DNA from: an uncultured Tateyamaria sp.
Lineage (GTDB): Bacteria > Pseudomonadota > Alphaproteobacteria > Rhodobacterales > Rhodobacteraceae
DNA length: 47,084 nt
Assembly: GCF_947503045.1 (NCBI RefSeq)
Contig: NZ_CANNCF010000005.1
Coordinates: 1-47,084, forward strand
Direction of reading: 5' to 3'
The position numbers and the translations under genes are program-made. Under the pieces are notes generated by a model. It was not told the origin of the DNA. It searched no databases and saw only the letters and a list, made by a program, of their open reading frames with translations. Of the stretch, positions 17,048 through 25,941 are shown in pieces; position 1 is the first letter of the stretch, and each line of letters begins with the position of its first letter.

Positions 17048-18256
17048 TCAGTTGTCTTGCGATTTTTCGGATTTTAGTGTCGCCAGAACGGCTTGCGTGT
17101 CCTGCCCAAACCGGGGCGGAGGGCGGTCATAGCGCACCGGAGTCGCTGAAAACTTGAGCGGATTCGCCAAAAGACGGACGTGTCCGTCTGTGACATCCGC
17201 GCGGGGCACTTTGATCACCGTGCCGCGCGCCTGCGCCTGATCCGACCCCAGCGCCTCGGCCAGATCGTGGATCGGACCGCAGGGCACTTTGACCGCCTGC
17301 AATTTGTCCAGAACCTCGGCCTTGCTCATCGCCGCCAGCCGCGGGCGCAGGGCGGGGATCAGCGCCTCGCGGTGCTCGATCCGGCCCAGATTTGTAACAA
17401 AGCGCGCATCACGGCCCAGTTCTGGCGCCCCAATCGCATCGCAAAACCGCGCAAATTGGGAATCGTTGCCAACAGCGACAAGGATATGCCCATCATTCGT
17501 GGCAAAGGCATCGTAAGGTACAATGTTGGGGTGCGCGTTGCCGCGCCGTTCGGGCACCTGCCCGGAGGTCAGGAAATTGCACCCTTCGTTGATCAGCCAC
17601 GCCATTTGTGCGTCAACAAGGGCGAGGTCGATATGCTGTCCTTCGCCGGTTGCATCGCGGTGGCGCAGAGCGGCCAGAATGCCGATGGTCGCATACATCC
17701 CGCACATCACATCGGCGATGCCGACGCCCACTTTCATCGGCGCGCCGTCCGGTTCGCCCGTCAGCGACATGATCCCGCCATAGCCTTGGGCCATCAGATC
17801 ATAGCCCGGCTTGTCCCGGTTCGGCCCTGTTTGCCCGAAGCCCGAGATCGAGCAGTAGACAAGCCCCGGATGCGCCTTGCGCAGCGTGGCATGGTCGAGC
17901 CCGTATTTCACAAGGCCGTCGGGTTTGTAGTTCTCGATCACGATGTCGGCCCGCGCCGCCAGTTGGCGCACGATGTCCTGTCCCTCCGGGGTCGAGATAT
18001 CGACCGCAATGGATTGCTTGTTACGATTGGCGGCCATGAAATAGGCCGATAGGTCGGTGGCTGCGCCGTCCAGCCCCTTGGCATAGTTTGGCCCCCAACC
18101 GCGCGTGTCGTCGCCGCCCGTCTTGGGGTTTTCGACTTTGATTACCGTGGCCCCAAGATCGCCCAGCAGTTGCGTGGCCGTGGGCCCAGCCAGAATGCGC
18201 GACAAATCAAGTACATAGACGCCGTCCAGCGCGCCGGGTTTAGATGCGTCCGTCAT
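17048..18256 (-). CDS. CaiB/BaiF-family CoA-transferase
   Basis: A 402-residue class III CoA-transferase, moving CoA between carboxylic acids. Signatures are VLDLSRILAGPTATQLLGDLGATVIKVE near the N-terminus, GFGQTGP, and the catalytic Asp in GVGIADVMCG, followed by EGQHIDLALVD. Substrates for this family include formate/oxalate, carnitine, mesaconate and succinate; nothing here decides. Its start overlaps the end of the TPP-enzyme gene by 17 bp, so both are translated from one message. That suggests the CoA ester made by one is used by the other, as in oxalate catabolism, although the TPP enzyme is not a clear oxalyl-CoA decarboxylase. Confidence 0.9.
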   Translation of the reverse strand: MTDASKPGALDGVYVLDLSRILAGPTATQLLGDLGATVIKVENPKTGGDDTRGWGPNYAKGLDGAATDLSAYFMAANRNKQSIAVDISTPEGQDIVRQLAARADIVIENYKPDGLVKYGLDHATLRKAHPGLVYCSISGFGQTGPNRDKPGYDLMAQGYGGIMSLTGEPDGAPMKVGVGIADVMCGMYATIGILAALRHRDATGEGQHIDLALVDAQMAWLINEGCNFLTSGQVPERRGNAHPNIVPYDAFATNDGHILVAVGNDSQFARFCDAIGAPELGRDARFVTNLGRIEHREALIPALRPRLAAMSKAEVLDKLQAVKVPCGPIHDLAEALGSDQAQARGTVIKVPRADVTDGHVRLLANPLKFSATPVRYDRPPPRFGQDTQAVLATLKSEKSQDN

Positions 18257-19889
18257 AGGCGCCCCGTTCGATCACACATGCAATGACGCTGAATGTATCG
18301 CTGTTTTGGGCGGCATCCAGTGCGTCGCGCAGTTCGGCCCGCGAAGTCACCGTGTGCCCGGCCCCGCCAAAGGCGCGGCCCATCGCGGCAAAGTCATGTT
18401 TGGCAAAATCCACGCCCGCATTGCCAAGCTGACGTTGGCGTTGTTTCAGCTCGATCAGCGCAAGAGAGGCATCGACAAAGACCACGAAGATGGTCTTGAG
18501 ACCTAACTCAGACGCCGTGGACAATTCGCCCGCGACCATCAGAAACCCGGCATCCCCAGAGAAACTGACAACGGTGCGTTCGGGTTCGACCACTTGCGCG
18601 CCCATTGCCAGCGGGATGGCGCAGCCCATGGTGCACAGTGCGGAGGATTGCATGAGGCCACGCGGTTCGTAACAGGGCCACATCTGGCTGAGCAGGATGC
18701 GGTGCGCCCCGCTGTCCGCTGTGGCCAGCGCATCGCGCGGCAGCGAGGCGCGACAGGTGTCGATGATCGCGGCAGGCCCCCAGTCGTCATCGCAGGGGAA
18801 GGCGGCGGCGAGGTCCGCCTTGGCTTGTGCGACATCCCCGTCGACCCATGTGGGGCGGGGGGCGACGCCTTCGCTGATGGCTGCGAGCGTTGCACCGCAA
18901 TCGGCGATCACGTTGATGCTGGCCTGATGCATGTAGTGGTGGTTCGGCTCTGCCGTGATGTCGATCATGGTCTGGATGCCGGGAAAGTAGAAATCCCGCC
19001 AGCCCGTACGCATCTCGATCGGGTCATAGCCGAGACCGATGATCAGGTCGGCCCGCTGGACCAGCGGCAACAGCACAGCGTCCGCCTTGGGCGACAGGCC
19101 CGCGCCACCAAGGGCGAGCGGATGATCCTCGGCCAGCAAGCCCTTGGCTTTATAGGTCGTGATAACGGGCACCTGAAAGGTGTCGACAAAGGCGCGCAAC
19201 GCCTCCGAGATATCGCAGCGACGTGCATCAAATCCTTGCGTCAGCGCATCAACGCCCACGATCAGAACGGGCCGTTCGGCCCTGGCCAGTTGCGTGCGCA
19301 TCTCGCTCAGCTGGGCCGGGGCGGGCACCACCGGTGTGGCCACGGTGCGCCGGGTCGGGATCTCGGGCGTGACGGGGGTGACAGCCACGGTGATGGGCAC
19401 ATCGATGTGGACGGGGCCGGGTCGCCCTTCGGTCGCGATGGCCACCGCCTTGTCGGCGATCACATGGGCCGCGCCGGTGTTGAGGGTAAAGGTCGCCTTG
19501 GTGATCGGGCGGAACACTTGCGTCTGGTCCAGTACCTGATGGGTATAGGTCTGCGCCTCGTCCGCATCGACGCATCCCGACAGCACGATCAGCGGCACGT
19601 GGTCCTGATGGGCGTTGGCAACCGCGTTCACACCGTTGAGCGCACCAGGCCCGACCGTTGCCACCAGAATGCCAGGCGCGCCCGTGCGGTGCCACGCCCC
19701 TTCGGCCATGAAGGCGGCGGCGTTTTCGTGCTTGCACAGGATGAACCGGATGCCCGCCCGTTCCAGTGCATCAACCAGCGTCAGCACTTCGCCCCCCGGC
19801 ATCCCAAAGGCGTGGCGGCACCCGGCATCGTATAGGCGGGCGGCCAGCACATCAGCGGCGCGCGGCGGAGAAGGGGGCATGTCTATCAT
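18240..19889 (-). CDS. thiamine-pyrophosphate enzyme, acetolactate-synthase-like
   Basis: A 549-residue ThDP-dependent enzyme with the three domains of the acetolactate synthase/decarboxylase family. The PYR domain has catalytic Glu in CKHENAAAFMAEGAW (about 45-60). A central domain follows (about 190-320). The PP domain has GDAGFLMVAGELSTA (about 440), where GDG is GDA. It can start at ATG 19889 or 19880. It is not a standard IlvB: no ilvN follows, and the partner is a CaiB-type CoA-transferase overlapping it. Candidate activities are decarboxylation of a 2-keto acid or an acyl-CoA, or a carboligation. The exact reaction is open. It is divergent from copA with a 140-bp gap. Confidence 0.85.
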   Translation of the reverse strand: MIDMPPSPPRAADVLAARLYDAGCRHAFGMPGGEVLTLVDALERAGIRFILCKHENAAAFMAEGAWHRTGAPGILVATVGPGALNGVNAVANAHQDHVPLIVLSGCVDADEAQTYTHQVLDQTQVFRPITKATFTLNTGAAHVIADKAVAIATEGRPGPVHIDVPITVAVTPVTPEIPTRRTVATPVVPAPAQLSEMRTQLARAERPVLIVGVDALTQGFDARRCDISEALRAFVDTFQVPVITTYKAKGLLAEDHPLALGGAGLSPKADAVLLPLVQRADLIIGLGYDPIEMRTGWRDFYFPGIQTMIDITAEPNHHYMHQASINVIADCGATLAAISEGVAPRPTWVDGDVAQAKADLAAAFPCDDDWGPAAIIDTCRASLPRDALATADSGAHRILLSQMWPCYEPRGLMQSSALCTMGCAIPLAMGAQVVEPERTVVSFSGDAGFLMVAGELSTASELGLKTIFVVFVDASLALIELKQRQRQLGNAGVDFAKHDFAAMGRAFGGAGHTVTSRAELRDALDAAQNSDTFSVIACVIERGAYDGRI

Positions 19890-19999
19890 CGGTCGTCTTT
19901 CCACTTGGGTCGCGGTCTTTTGCCTTCCTGTCATGCGTCTGCGACAGGCACAACTCACACCTGCGTTGAACAATGTTTCAACGGATGGGCCATCCCCAC

Positions 20000-20030
20000 T
20001 TGACCTTCCAGCGACTGGAACCCCTATGTA
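20000..20030 (+). promoter_or_regulatory. CueR-type copA promoter
   Basis: TTGACC (20000-20005) and TATGTA (20025-20030) are 19 bp apart, the over-long spacing typical of MerR-family promoters. The spacer holds the perfect dyad TTCCAG-CGA-CTGGAA (20006-20020). The expected transcription start is about 20037, the A of the second in-frame ATG of copA, so the message is probably leaderless. Confidence 0.85.
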
Positions 20031-20036
20031 ATGGCA

Positions 20037-22418
20037 ATGACACAAGGCTCACTCTCCTTCGCCATCTCTGGCCTCAACTGCGCCTCCTGCGTCGGGCGGG
20101 CCGAGGCGGCCCTGCAGGCGCTGCCGGGGGCGCAGAATGTGCGGGTCAACCTCGCCGATCACTCCGCGCGCATTGCCGGGGTCGACCCGGATGCGGCGGT
20201 AAAGGCGCTTGCGGCGGCGGGGTATCCGGCAAAGGTGACGCAGGTGCGTTGGGAGATCCCGAATATGTCCTGCGCCTCTTGCGTGGGGCGGATCGAGGCG
20301 GCGGCACAGGCCCTTCCCGGCGTGCTGAAGGCCGAGGCGCGCCTGCCCACCCACGAGATTTACGCCGACGTGCTGGGGGATCCGGAAGCCTTGCGCGCGG
20401 CCCTTGCCGATGCAGGCTACGCCCCGCGCGACGCGGTCCCCGAGGCAGCACCGATTGATTCTGCGCAGCCGTTGTTCCGTCGCTTCGTTCTGGCGGCCCT
20501 GCTGACCCTGCCGGTCTTCGTGATGGAGATGGGTGGCCACCTGGTCCCGGCTCTGCACCATTGGATCGCGGCCACCATCGGCATGGGCACCAGCCACACG
20601 ATCCAGCTTGTCCTCACCGGCCTTGTGCTGGCCGGACCGGGGGCGGGGTTCTTCCGGCGCGGTGTGCCGGGGTTGCTCAAGGCGCGCCCCGACATGGACG
20701 CGCTGGTGGCACTCGGGGCCGGGGCGGCGTTCCTGTTTTCGGCCCTTGCGGTGCTCGCACCGGGTGTCTTGCCCCCCGCAGGTGTCTATTTCGAGGCCGC
20801 TGCGGTCATTGTGACCCTGATCCTGATGGGCCGCTGGCTTGAGGCGCGCGCCAAGGGGCATACAGGGGATGCCGTGCGCCGCCTGCTGGGCCTGCGCCCG
20901 GACACGGCCGAAGTCGAGCGGGACGGTACCTTTGCCGATGTCCCCTTGTCTGAGGTTCAGGTCGGCGACCTCTTGCGCGTCCGCCCCGGCGGGCGCATCG
21001 CGGTGGATGGCGAGGTGATCAGCGGCGAAACCCATATCGACGAGGCCATGCTGACGGGCGAGCCGATCCCCGTCTTCAAGCGCACAGGCGATCCGGTGAG
21101 TGCAGGGACGCTCGCCACCACCGGCAGCCTCATTTACCGCGCCACCCATGTGGGGCGCGATACGGTGCTGGCGCGCATAACTGCGCTAACCGAGGCCGCT
21201 CAAGCCGCGCGCCTGCCGGTCGAGGCCTTGGTCAACCGCATCACCGCGTGGTTCGTGCCGGTGGTTCTCGTCATCGCCACGCTCGCCTTTGCCATCTGGT
21301 GGGCGCTTGCCGGGCTTGGTCCTGCGGTGGTCGCCGGGGTTTCGGTGCTGATCATCGCCTGCCCTTGCGCGATGGGTCTGGCCACGCCCATGTCGATCAT
21401 GGTGGGCACGGGCCGGGCTGCAGAACTCGGCGTGCTGTTTCACAAAGGGGCGGCGCTGCAACGGCTGCAGGATGCGCGCGTGATCGCCTTTGACAAGACC
21501 GGCACGCTGACCGTCGGAACCCCCGCCGTAACGGATATGGCCGCAGGGGACCCCAAGGGCATGCTGCGCCTCGCCGCGGGGGTCGAGCAGCACTCAGAAC
21601 ATCCCATTGCGCGGGCGATCATCGCAGCGGCGGAGGCGGTGCCGAGTGATGCGGCCGACTTCGCCGCGACACCCGGGCAAGGGGCCACCGCCACGGTCGA
21701 AGGCAAGCACGTCGTGATCGGCAACCCGGACATGCTGGCGCAGGCGGGCATCAGACCGTCCAAAACATGGCTGGCGCAGTCGCAGAATTGGTCCGAGACC
21801 GGTGCGACTCCAATTCATGTGGCGGTCGACGGGGTCCATGTCGGCGTGATCGCTGTCAGCGACCAGATCCGCACCGGGGCTGCGCAAACCATCGCGCGGA
21901 TCAGGGCGACAGGGCGGACCGTCGCCATGATCTCGGGTGACGCACAAAGCACGGCAGATCATGTGGCAGGACAGCTCGGGATCGACACGGTGGTGGGCAA
22001 TGTGCGCCCCGACGGCAAGGTTGCAGCGCTCGAAGGCCTGCGCGCCGAATATGGCCCCGTCGCCTTTGTCGGGGACGGGATCAACGACGCGCCCGCTCTG
22101 GCCGCAGCGGATGTGGGGCTGGCGGTGAACGGGGCCAATGATGCGGCCATCGAGGCGGCGGATGTGGTGATGATGTCGCCCGAACCCGGCGCCGTGCTGC
22201 GCGCACTCGACATCAGTGCCGCGACCTTGCGCAACATCCGCCAGAACCTCGGTTGGGCATTTGGCTACAACGCGCTGCTGATCCCGGTGGCGGCGGGACT
22301 GCTGGTGCCCTTTGGCGGGCCGCAACTCTCACCTCCTCTGGCGGCACTGGCCATGGCGCTGTCCTCGGTCTTTGTGGTCACCAACGCGCTGCGCCTGCGC
22401 GGGAAAGGACAGACATGA
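20037..22418 (+). CDS. copA: Cu(I)-exporting P1B-type ATPase
   Basis: A 793-residue copper-exporting ATPase of the inner membrane. Two N-terminal heavy-metal domains have GLNCASC and NMSCASC. Membrane helices follow, with the transport motif ACPCAMG (CPC), the phosphorylation site DKTGTL, the TGE loop (MLTGEP), HP in SEHPIARAI and GDGINDAPAL. I prefer ATG 20037 over 20031: the CueR-type promoter predicts transcription starting there and there is no ribosome-binding site for either. CueR is encoded immediately downstream with an ATGA overlap, so the operon is copper-induced. Confidence 0.93.
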   Translation: MTQGSLSFAISGLNCASCVGRAEAALQALPGAQNVRVNLADHSARIAGVDPDAAVKALAAAGYPAKVTQVRWEIPNMSCASCVGRIEAAAQALPGVLKAEARLPTHEIYADVLGDPEALRAALADAGYAPRDAVPEAAPIDSAQPLFRRFVLAALLTLPVFVMEMGGHLVPALHHWIAATIGMGTSHTIQLVLTGLVLAGPGAGFFRRGVPGLLKARPDMDALVALGAGAAFLFSALAVLAPGVLPPAGVYFEAAAVIVTLILMGRWLEARAKGHTGDAVRRLLGLRPDTAEVERDGTFADVPLSEVQVGDLLRVRPGGRIAVDGEVISGETHIDEAMLTGEPIPVFKRTGDPVSAGTLATTGSLIYRATHVGRDTVLARITALTEAAQAARLPVEALVNRITAWFVPVVLVIATLAFAIWWALAGLGPAVVAGVSVLIIACPCAMGLATPMSIMVGTGRAAELGVLFHKGAALQRLQDARVIAFDKTGTLTVGTPAVTDMAAGDPKGMLRLAAGVEQHSEHPIARAIIAAAEAVPSDAADFAATPGQGATATVEGKHVVIGNPDMLAQAGIRPSKTWLAQSQNWSETGATPIHVAVDGVHVGVIAVSDQIRTGAAQTIARIRATGRTVAMISGDAQSTADHVAGQLGIDTVVGNVRPDGKVAALEGLRAEYGPVAFVGDGINDAPALAAADVGLAVNGANDAAIEAADVVMMSPEPGAVLRALDISAATLRNIRQNLGWAFGYNALLIPVAAGLLVPFGGPQLSPPLAALAMALSSVFVVTNALRLRGKGQT

Positions 22419-22810
22419 ACATTTCTCAGGACGCAACGGCCACCGGCCTGCCCGCAAAAACCATCCGCTATTACGAAGAGATCGGCCTGATCCGGCCTGA
22501 ACGCAGCGACAACGGCTATCGAACCTTCACACAAACCGCACTGCACCAGTTGCACTTTCTGGCGCGCGCACGCGCACTAGGGTTCTCCATCGACGACTGC
22601 CGGTCCCTGTTGATGCTATGGGAGGATCGCAGCCGCGCCAGCAGCGATGTGCGCAAAATCGCCGCGGCACACCTGAGCGAAATCGAGGCCAAGATCGCCG
22701 ACCTCACAGCGATGCAAAACACGCTCAAGAACCTGGTTCAAACCTGTCACGGCAATGACCGGCCGGACTGCCCGATCTTGAACACCTTGTCAGGTGTTTC
22801 TTCTGACTGA
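22415..22810 (+). CDS. cueR: CueR copper-responsive MerR-family activator
   Basis: A 131-residue MerR-type activator. It has the N-terminal winged helix (AKTIRYYEEIGLIRPERSDNGYR), a long dimerisation helix and a C-terminal Cu(I) loop with Cys111 and Cys119 (CHGNDRPDC), the two-cysteine pattern of CueR. The start overlaps the copA stop (ATGA); the open frame upstream is inside copA. By family it twists the 19-bp-spaced copA promoter into an active form when Cu(I) is bound, giving positive autoregulation of the copA-cueR operon. Confidence 0.93.
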   Translation: MNISQDATATGLPAKTIRYYEEIGLIRPERSDNGYRTFTQTALHQLHFLARARALGFSIDDCRSLLMLWEDRSRASSDVRKIAAAHLSEIEAKIADLTAMQNTLKNLVQTCHGNDRPDCPILNTLSGVSSD

Positions 22811-22815
22811 AAATA

Positions 22816-22862
22816 CCATGGGGGAGTCGCGGCACGCGACGGGGGCAACGCCCCCTGAAACA
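22816..22862 (-). terminator. double-hairpin terminator element downstream of gcrA
   Basis: On the minus strand: GGGGGC-GTT-GCCCCC, then GTCGCG-TGC-CGCGAC, then CCCCC followed by ATGGTATTTT. The two adjacent stems and final T-rich end sit between the gcrA stop (22887) and the cueR stop (22810). The trailing C-run could also pair with the first G-run. A looser plus-strand relative lies at 28067-28107. Confidence 0.6.
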
Positions 22863-22886
22863 TGTCGTGGCGCAGCCGCAATCGGA

Positions 22887-23462
22887 TCAGCGGCGGCGGT
22901 CGCGGCGCGAGGACATGGGCTGGAACGCCACACCCACATGGGCCTCGCAATAGGGCTTGCCCTGCTGGACAGGCAGGCCGCAGAACCAGAAATTCTCGGT
23001 TGCCGGATCACCCACGGGCCATTTGCAGGTCCGCTCGGTCAGTTCCATCAGGCTGATCTTCTTTGATTTCTTCTCGACCTCGTTGACCTTGGCGAGCGCC
23101 TCGGGGCTGATCTCGTTGGCCGAGGGTTGCGGTGGCAGGGGCTGGCCTGCGGGGATGATCTGCTTGCGGGCGGGCAGGTTGGGCTTGGCCTCACCTGCGG
23201 GCACGGGCTTGATCGCCGGTTCGGTCTTGAGTTGTGGTTGTTTGGGCTTGGCCTCGGCCTTGGGGGCGGCGGGCTTGGCCTTGGCTTCGGCCTTGGCGGG
23301 GCTTGCGCCGCTGCCAGCGCGGTTGGACAGGCCCAGACGGTGAACTTTGCCGATCACGGCGTTGCGGGTCACGCCGCCCAACTCCTTTGCGATCTGGCTG
23401 GCCGACTGGCCCTCGCCCCACATCTTCTTGAGAAGTTCAACGCGCTCGTCAGTCCAGGACAT
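22887..23462 (-). CDS. gcrA: GcrA cell-cycle regulator
   Basis: A 191-residue GcrA, the alphaproteobacterial regulator that binds RNA polymerase sigma-70 and acts at CcrM-methylated GANTC promoters. The N-terminal DNA-binding domain is clear (MSWTDERVELLKKMWGEGQS...GVTRNAVIGKVHRLGLSNR). A Lys/Ala/Pro-rich linker of about 80 residues follows. The C-terminal sigma-interacting domain contains CKWPVGDP, FCGLPV and YCEAHV. The linker is low-complexity (AKAEAKAKPAAPKAEAKPK). It is monocistronic, with terminators on both sides. This gene is the strongest pointer to the class of the organism. Confidence 0.96.
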   Translation of the reverse strand: MSWTDERVELLKKMWGEGQSASQIAKELGGVTRNAVIGKVHRLGLSNRAGSGASPAKAEAKAKPAAPKAEAKPKQPQLKTEPAIKPVPAGEAKPNLPARKQIIPAGQPLPPQPSANEISPEALAKVNEVEKKSKKISLMELTERTCKWPVGDPATENFWFCGLPVQQGKPYCEAHVGVAFQPMSSRRDRRR

Positions 23463-23480
23463 CGGCAGGCTTTCTTAGCT

Positions 23481-23507
23481 AAAAAGCGGCCCTCTCGCAG
23501 GGGCCGC
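23481..23507 (-). terminator. intrinsic terminator downstream of the EamA gene
   Basis: On the minus strand a 7-bp stem GCGGCCC/GGGCCGC (23507-23501 with 23492-23486) with an 8-nt loop is followed directly by TTTTT. It separates the EamA-type gene from gcrA. Confidence 0.85.
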
Positions 23508-23552
23508 CCGGAATTTCGTGTCAGCGCCTTATTCTAATGGCGCGTGCCAAAG

Positions 23553-24458
23553 TTACAAGGGAGCATGACCATCTTCCGAGCGAACCTTTCGCCCCTCGCG
23601 CCAGGCGAGCAAAAAGGCCCCGGCGATGATGATGCTGGCGCCCAGTATCGTGACCCCATCGGGCACCACATCGTAAAACAACACGTCATAGACCGCGGCA
23701 AAAATCAGGGTCCCATAGGTAAAGGGCGCGACAAAGCTTGCATCCGCCCGCGCCATTGCATTCACGAAACAGGTCTGCGCCACGGCCATTGCACAGCCCA
23801 GCGTGGCCATCAGGGCCCATTGCGCAGGACTTGGCCAGATCCAGACCCAAAGCACAGCCAGCGTGGCGATGCACACGCCGATCGCATTGTTGATCAGCAG
23901 GATCGAAAACGGATTCTCCCGCCCGGTCAGTTTCTTGATGATGTTCAGCTCAAACCCCAGAATGACAGCAGCACCCAGGGCCAGGAGGGCAGCGGGTTGA
24001 AAGCTTTCCGGTGTGGGGCGCAACAGGATCAGCGCGCCGACAAAGGCGATGGCGGCGGCGATCCAGCGCCATTTGCCGACCTTTTCACCCAGTAGCGGGA
24101 TGGCAAAGATCATGCCAAAAACGGGATTGAGGAACGAAATCGCCGTCGCGTCCGCCAGTGGAATATGGGCCACGCTTGCAAACATCAGGGTCAGCCCGGC
24201 CCAGCCCCCGAGTGTGCGCGCGACGTGCAGCGGCAGATGTGGGCGTTGCAGCGTGGGGCGCAGGATCAGGCTGGCCAGTGCAAAGGCCAGAAAGGCGAAC
24301 AGGAACCGCCCGAACACGATCTGGAACGGGTGCATGGGCGCACCAAACTGCGTTGTGGCCAGCGTCTTGGCAATCAGGGTTGTCGCCGCAATGAACGCGC
24401 AGGCCACCGCGATCAGCGATGCGGCGAGGGCCGGGTTGTGGGTCTTGGCGGCGTACAT
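23553..24458 (-). CDS. EamA/DMT-family metabolite exporter
   Basis: A 301-residue drug/metabolite transporter with ten hydrophobic segments arranged as two EamA repeats (about 12-140 and 150-285). Examples are GWAGLTLMFASVAHIPLADATAISFLNP in the first repeat and APFTYGTLIFAAVYDVLFYDVVP in the second. Substrates of this family range from amino acids to S-adenosylmethionine, and nothing here narrows it. The start at ATG 24458 (MYAAKTHNP) is chosen because the 40 residues before it are polar and do not resemble the family. It ends just before a clear terminator. It is divergent from argD with a gap of about 240 bp. Confidence 0.85.
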   Translation of the reverse strand: MYAAKTHNPALAASLIAVACAFIAATTLIAKTLATTQFGAPMHPFQIVFGRFLFAFLAFALASLILRPTLQRPHLPLHVARTLGGWAGLTLMFASVAHIPLADATAISFLNPVFGMIFAIPLLGEKVGKWRWIAAAIAFVGALILLRPTPESFQPAALLALGAAVILGFELNIIKKLTGRENPFSILLINNAIGVCIATLAVLWVWIWPSPAQWALMATLGCAMAVAQTCFVNAMARADASFVAPFTYGTLIFAAVYDVLFYDVVPDGVTILGASIIIAGAFLLAWREGRKVRSEDGHAPL

Positions 24459-24700
24459 GCGCCGCTCGTGCGCCCGAACGCAGGGCAACGCAAGGAAAAA
24501 GGACTGGCGCGCGGCGCGGCGCAGCGCTACCAGATGCGCATGATCAATTGCGTATCCCTCCGACGACACGCCCGACACAGCTAAACCTGCGAACGATCAC
24601 GGGTGCCTGTGCGCACCGCCCCCTCTCAATTATGTTGACCCTGCCTGATGGCTCATGCACCAAAGCGCATGCCCTGAGGCCTTTCACAAGGACGATCCAG

Positions 24701-25873
24701 ATGATCTCTTCCGTATTGCCGACCTACAACCGCGCGCCGTTCAGCTTTGTCAAAGGCGAAGGCTCCTGGCTGATCGAGGCGGATGGGCGACGCTTTCTGG
24801 ATTTTGGAGCGGGGATCGCGGTGAACGCCCTTGGTCATGCCAATCCGGCGCTGACCAAAGCCCTGACCGAACAGGCGGGCATGCTTTGGCACACCTCGAA
24901 CCTCTACCAGATCCCGCAGCAACAGGTGCTGGCGGACAAGCTTGTTGATGCCACCTTTGCCGATACGGTGTTCTTCACCAACTCGGGCACCGAGGCCTGC
25001 GAACTGGCCGTCAAGATGGCGCGCAAATACTGGTACGAAAAGGGTGATCCGGCCCGGACCGAGATCATCACCTTTTCGGGCAGTTTCCATGGCCGTTCGG
25101 CCGCCGGGATTGCCGCGGCGGGCTCGGAAAAGATGACCAAAGGCTTTGGCCCGTTGCTGCCGGGCTTTATTCATCTGCCCTTTGGCGATCACGAGGCGAT
25201 TGCGCCTGCGATCCATCACGATACTGCCGCCATCTTGATCGAACCCGTGCAGGGCGAAGGCGGGATCGTTCCGCTGCCTGATCAGTGCCTCAAGGGTCTG
25301 CGCGATCTGTGTGACGAGCATGGTATCCTGCTGATCCTTGACGAGGTACAATGCGGGGTGGGCCGCACGGGCAAGCTGTTTGCCCATGAATGGGCCGGGA
25401 TCGAGCCGGACATCATGATGGTGGCCAAGGGCATTGGCGGCGGCTTCCCCCTGGGCTGTGTTCTGGCCACCGAAGAGGCGGCCAGCGGCATGACCGCCGG
25501 CACGCACGGGTCCACTTATGGTGGCAACCCACTGGGTTGTGCGGTCGGCAACGCGGTGATGGATGTGATCAACACGCCCGCCTTTCTGGCCGATGTGAAC
25601 CGCAAGGCGGGCCTCTTGCGCCAAAAGCTCGAAGGGTTGATCGCCGCCCATCCGGACGTCTTTGACAGCGTGCGCGGGCAGGGTCTGATGATGGGTATCA
25701 AGTGCAAGGCCGCCAACAGTGACGTGATGCAGGCCGGCTATGACCAGCACCTGCTGACCGTGCCTGCGGCCGACAACACGATCCGGCTGTTGCCTCCGCT
25801 GAACATAACGGATGAAGAGATCGCAGATGCCGTTGACCGCCTCGACAAGGCGGCGGCCAGCCTCGCGGTCTGA
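24701..25873 (+). CDS. argD: acetylornithine aminotransferase
   Basis: A 390-residue PLP-dependent class III aminotransferase, converting N-acetylglutamate semialdehyde to N-acetylornithine in arginine synthesis. Seen: NSGTEACELAVKMARKY, SFHGRS, LILDEVQCGVGRTG and the PLP lysine in MMVAKGIGGGFPLG. The C-terminal part contains GLMMGIKCKA and RLLPPLNI. I use ATG 24701 (MISSVLPTYN); the long frame upstream is non-coding in character. Its neighbour argF follows 68 bp downstream in the same direction, which fixes the pathway as arginine rather than another omega-aminotransferase role. Confidence 0.95.
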   Translation: MISSVLPTYNRAPFSFVKGEGSWLIEADGRRFLDFGAGIAVNALGHANPALTKALTEQAGMLWHTSNLYQIPQQQVLADKLVDATFADTVFFTNSGTEACELAVKMARKYWYEKGDPARTEIITFSGSFHGRSAAGIAAAGSEKMTKGFGPLLPGFIHLPFGDHEAIAPAIHHDTAAILIEPVQGEGGIVPLPDQCLKGLRDLCDEHGILLILDEVQCGVGRTGKLFAHEWAGIEPDIMMVAKGIGGGFPLGCVLATEEAASGMTAGTHGSTYGGNPLGCAVGNAVMDVINTPAFLADVNRKAGLLRQKLEGLIAAHPDVFDSVRGQGLMMGIKCKAANSDVMQAGYDQHLLTVPAADNTIRLLPPLNITDEEIADAVDRLDKAAASLAV

Positions 25874-25895
25874 TCCTTTGCTGAACCAGAATTTT

Positions 25896-25927
25896 CCGGG
25901 GGCGGACAGTCCCCGGCGCACCTTTTT
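25896..25927 (+). terminator. possible weak terminator between argD and argF
   Basis: A CCGGGG/CCCCGG stem (25896-25901 with 25911-25916) is followed after 6 nt by TTTTT (25923-25927). The offset T-run makes it weak at best. It could trim argF expression relative to argD. Confidence 0.35.
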
Positions 25928-25941
25928 ATCGAGACGCTGAC

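Noticed and set aside
18594..19835. 413-codon plus-strand open frame opposite the TPP-enzyme gene
   Set aside because: Antisense shadow. The minus-strand gene has clear catalytic motifs throughout the same interval.
20049..21149. 366-codon minus-strand open frame opposite copA
   Set aside because: Antisense shadow rich in Arg, His and Gly, as expected from reversed GC-rich codons.
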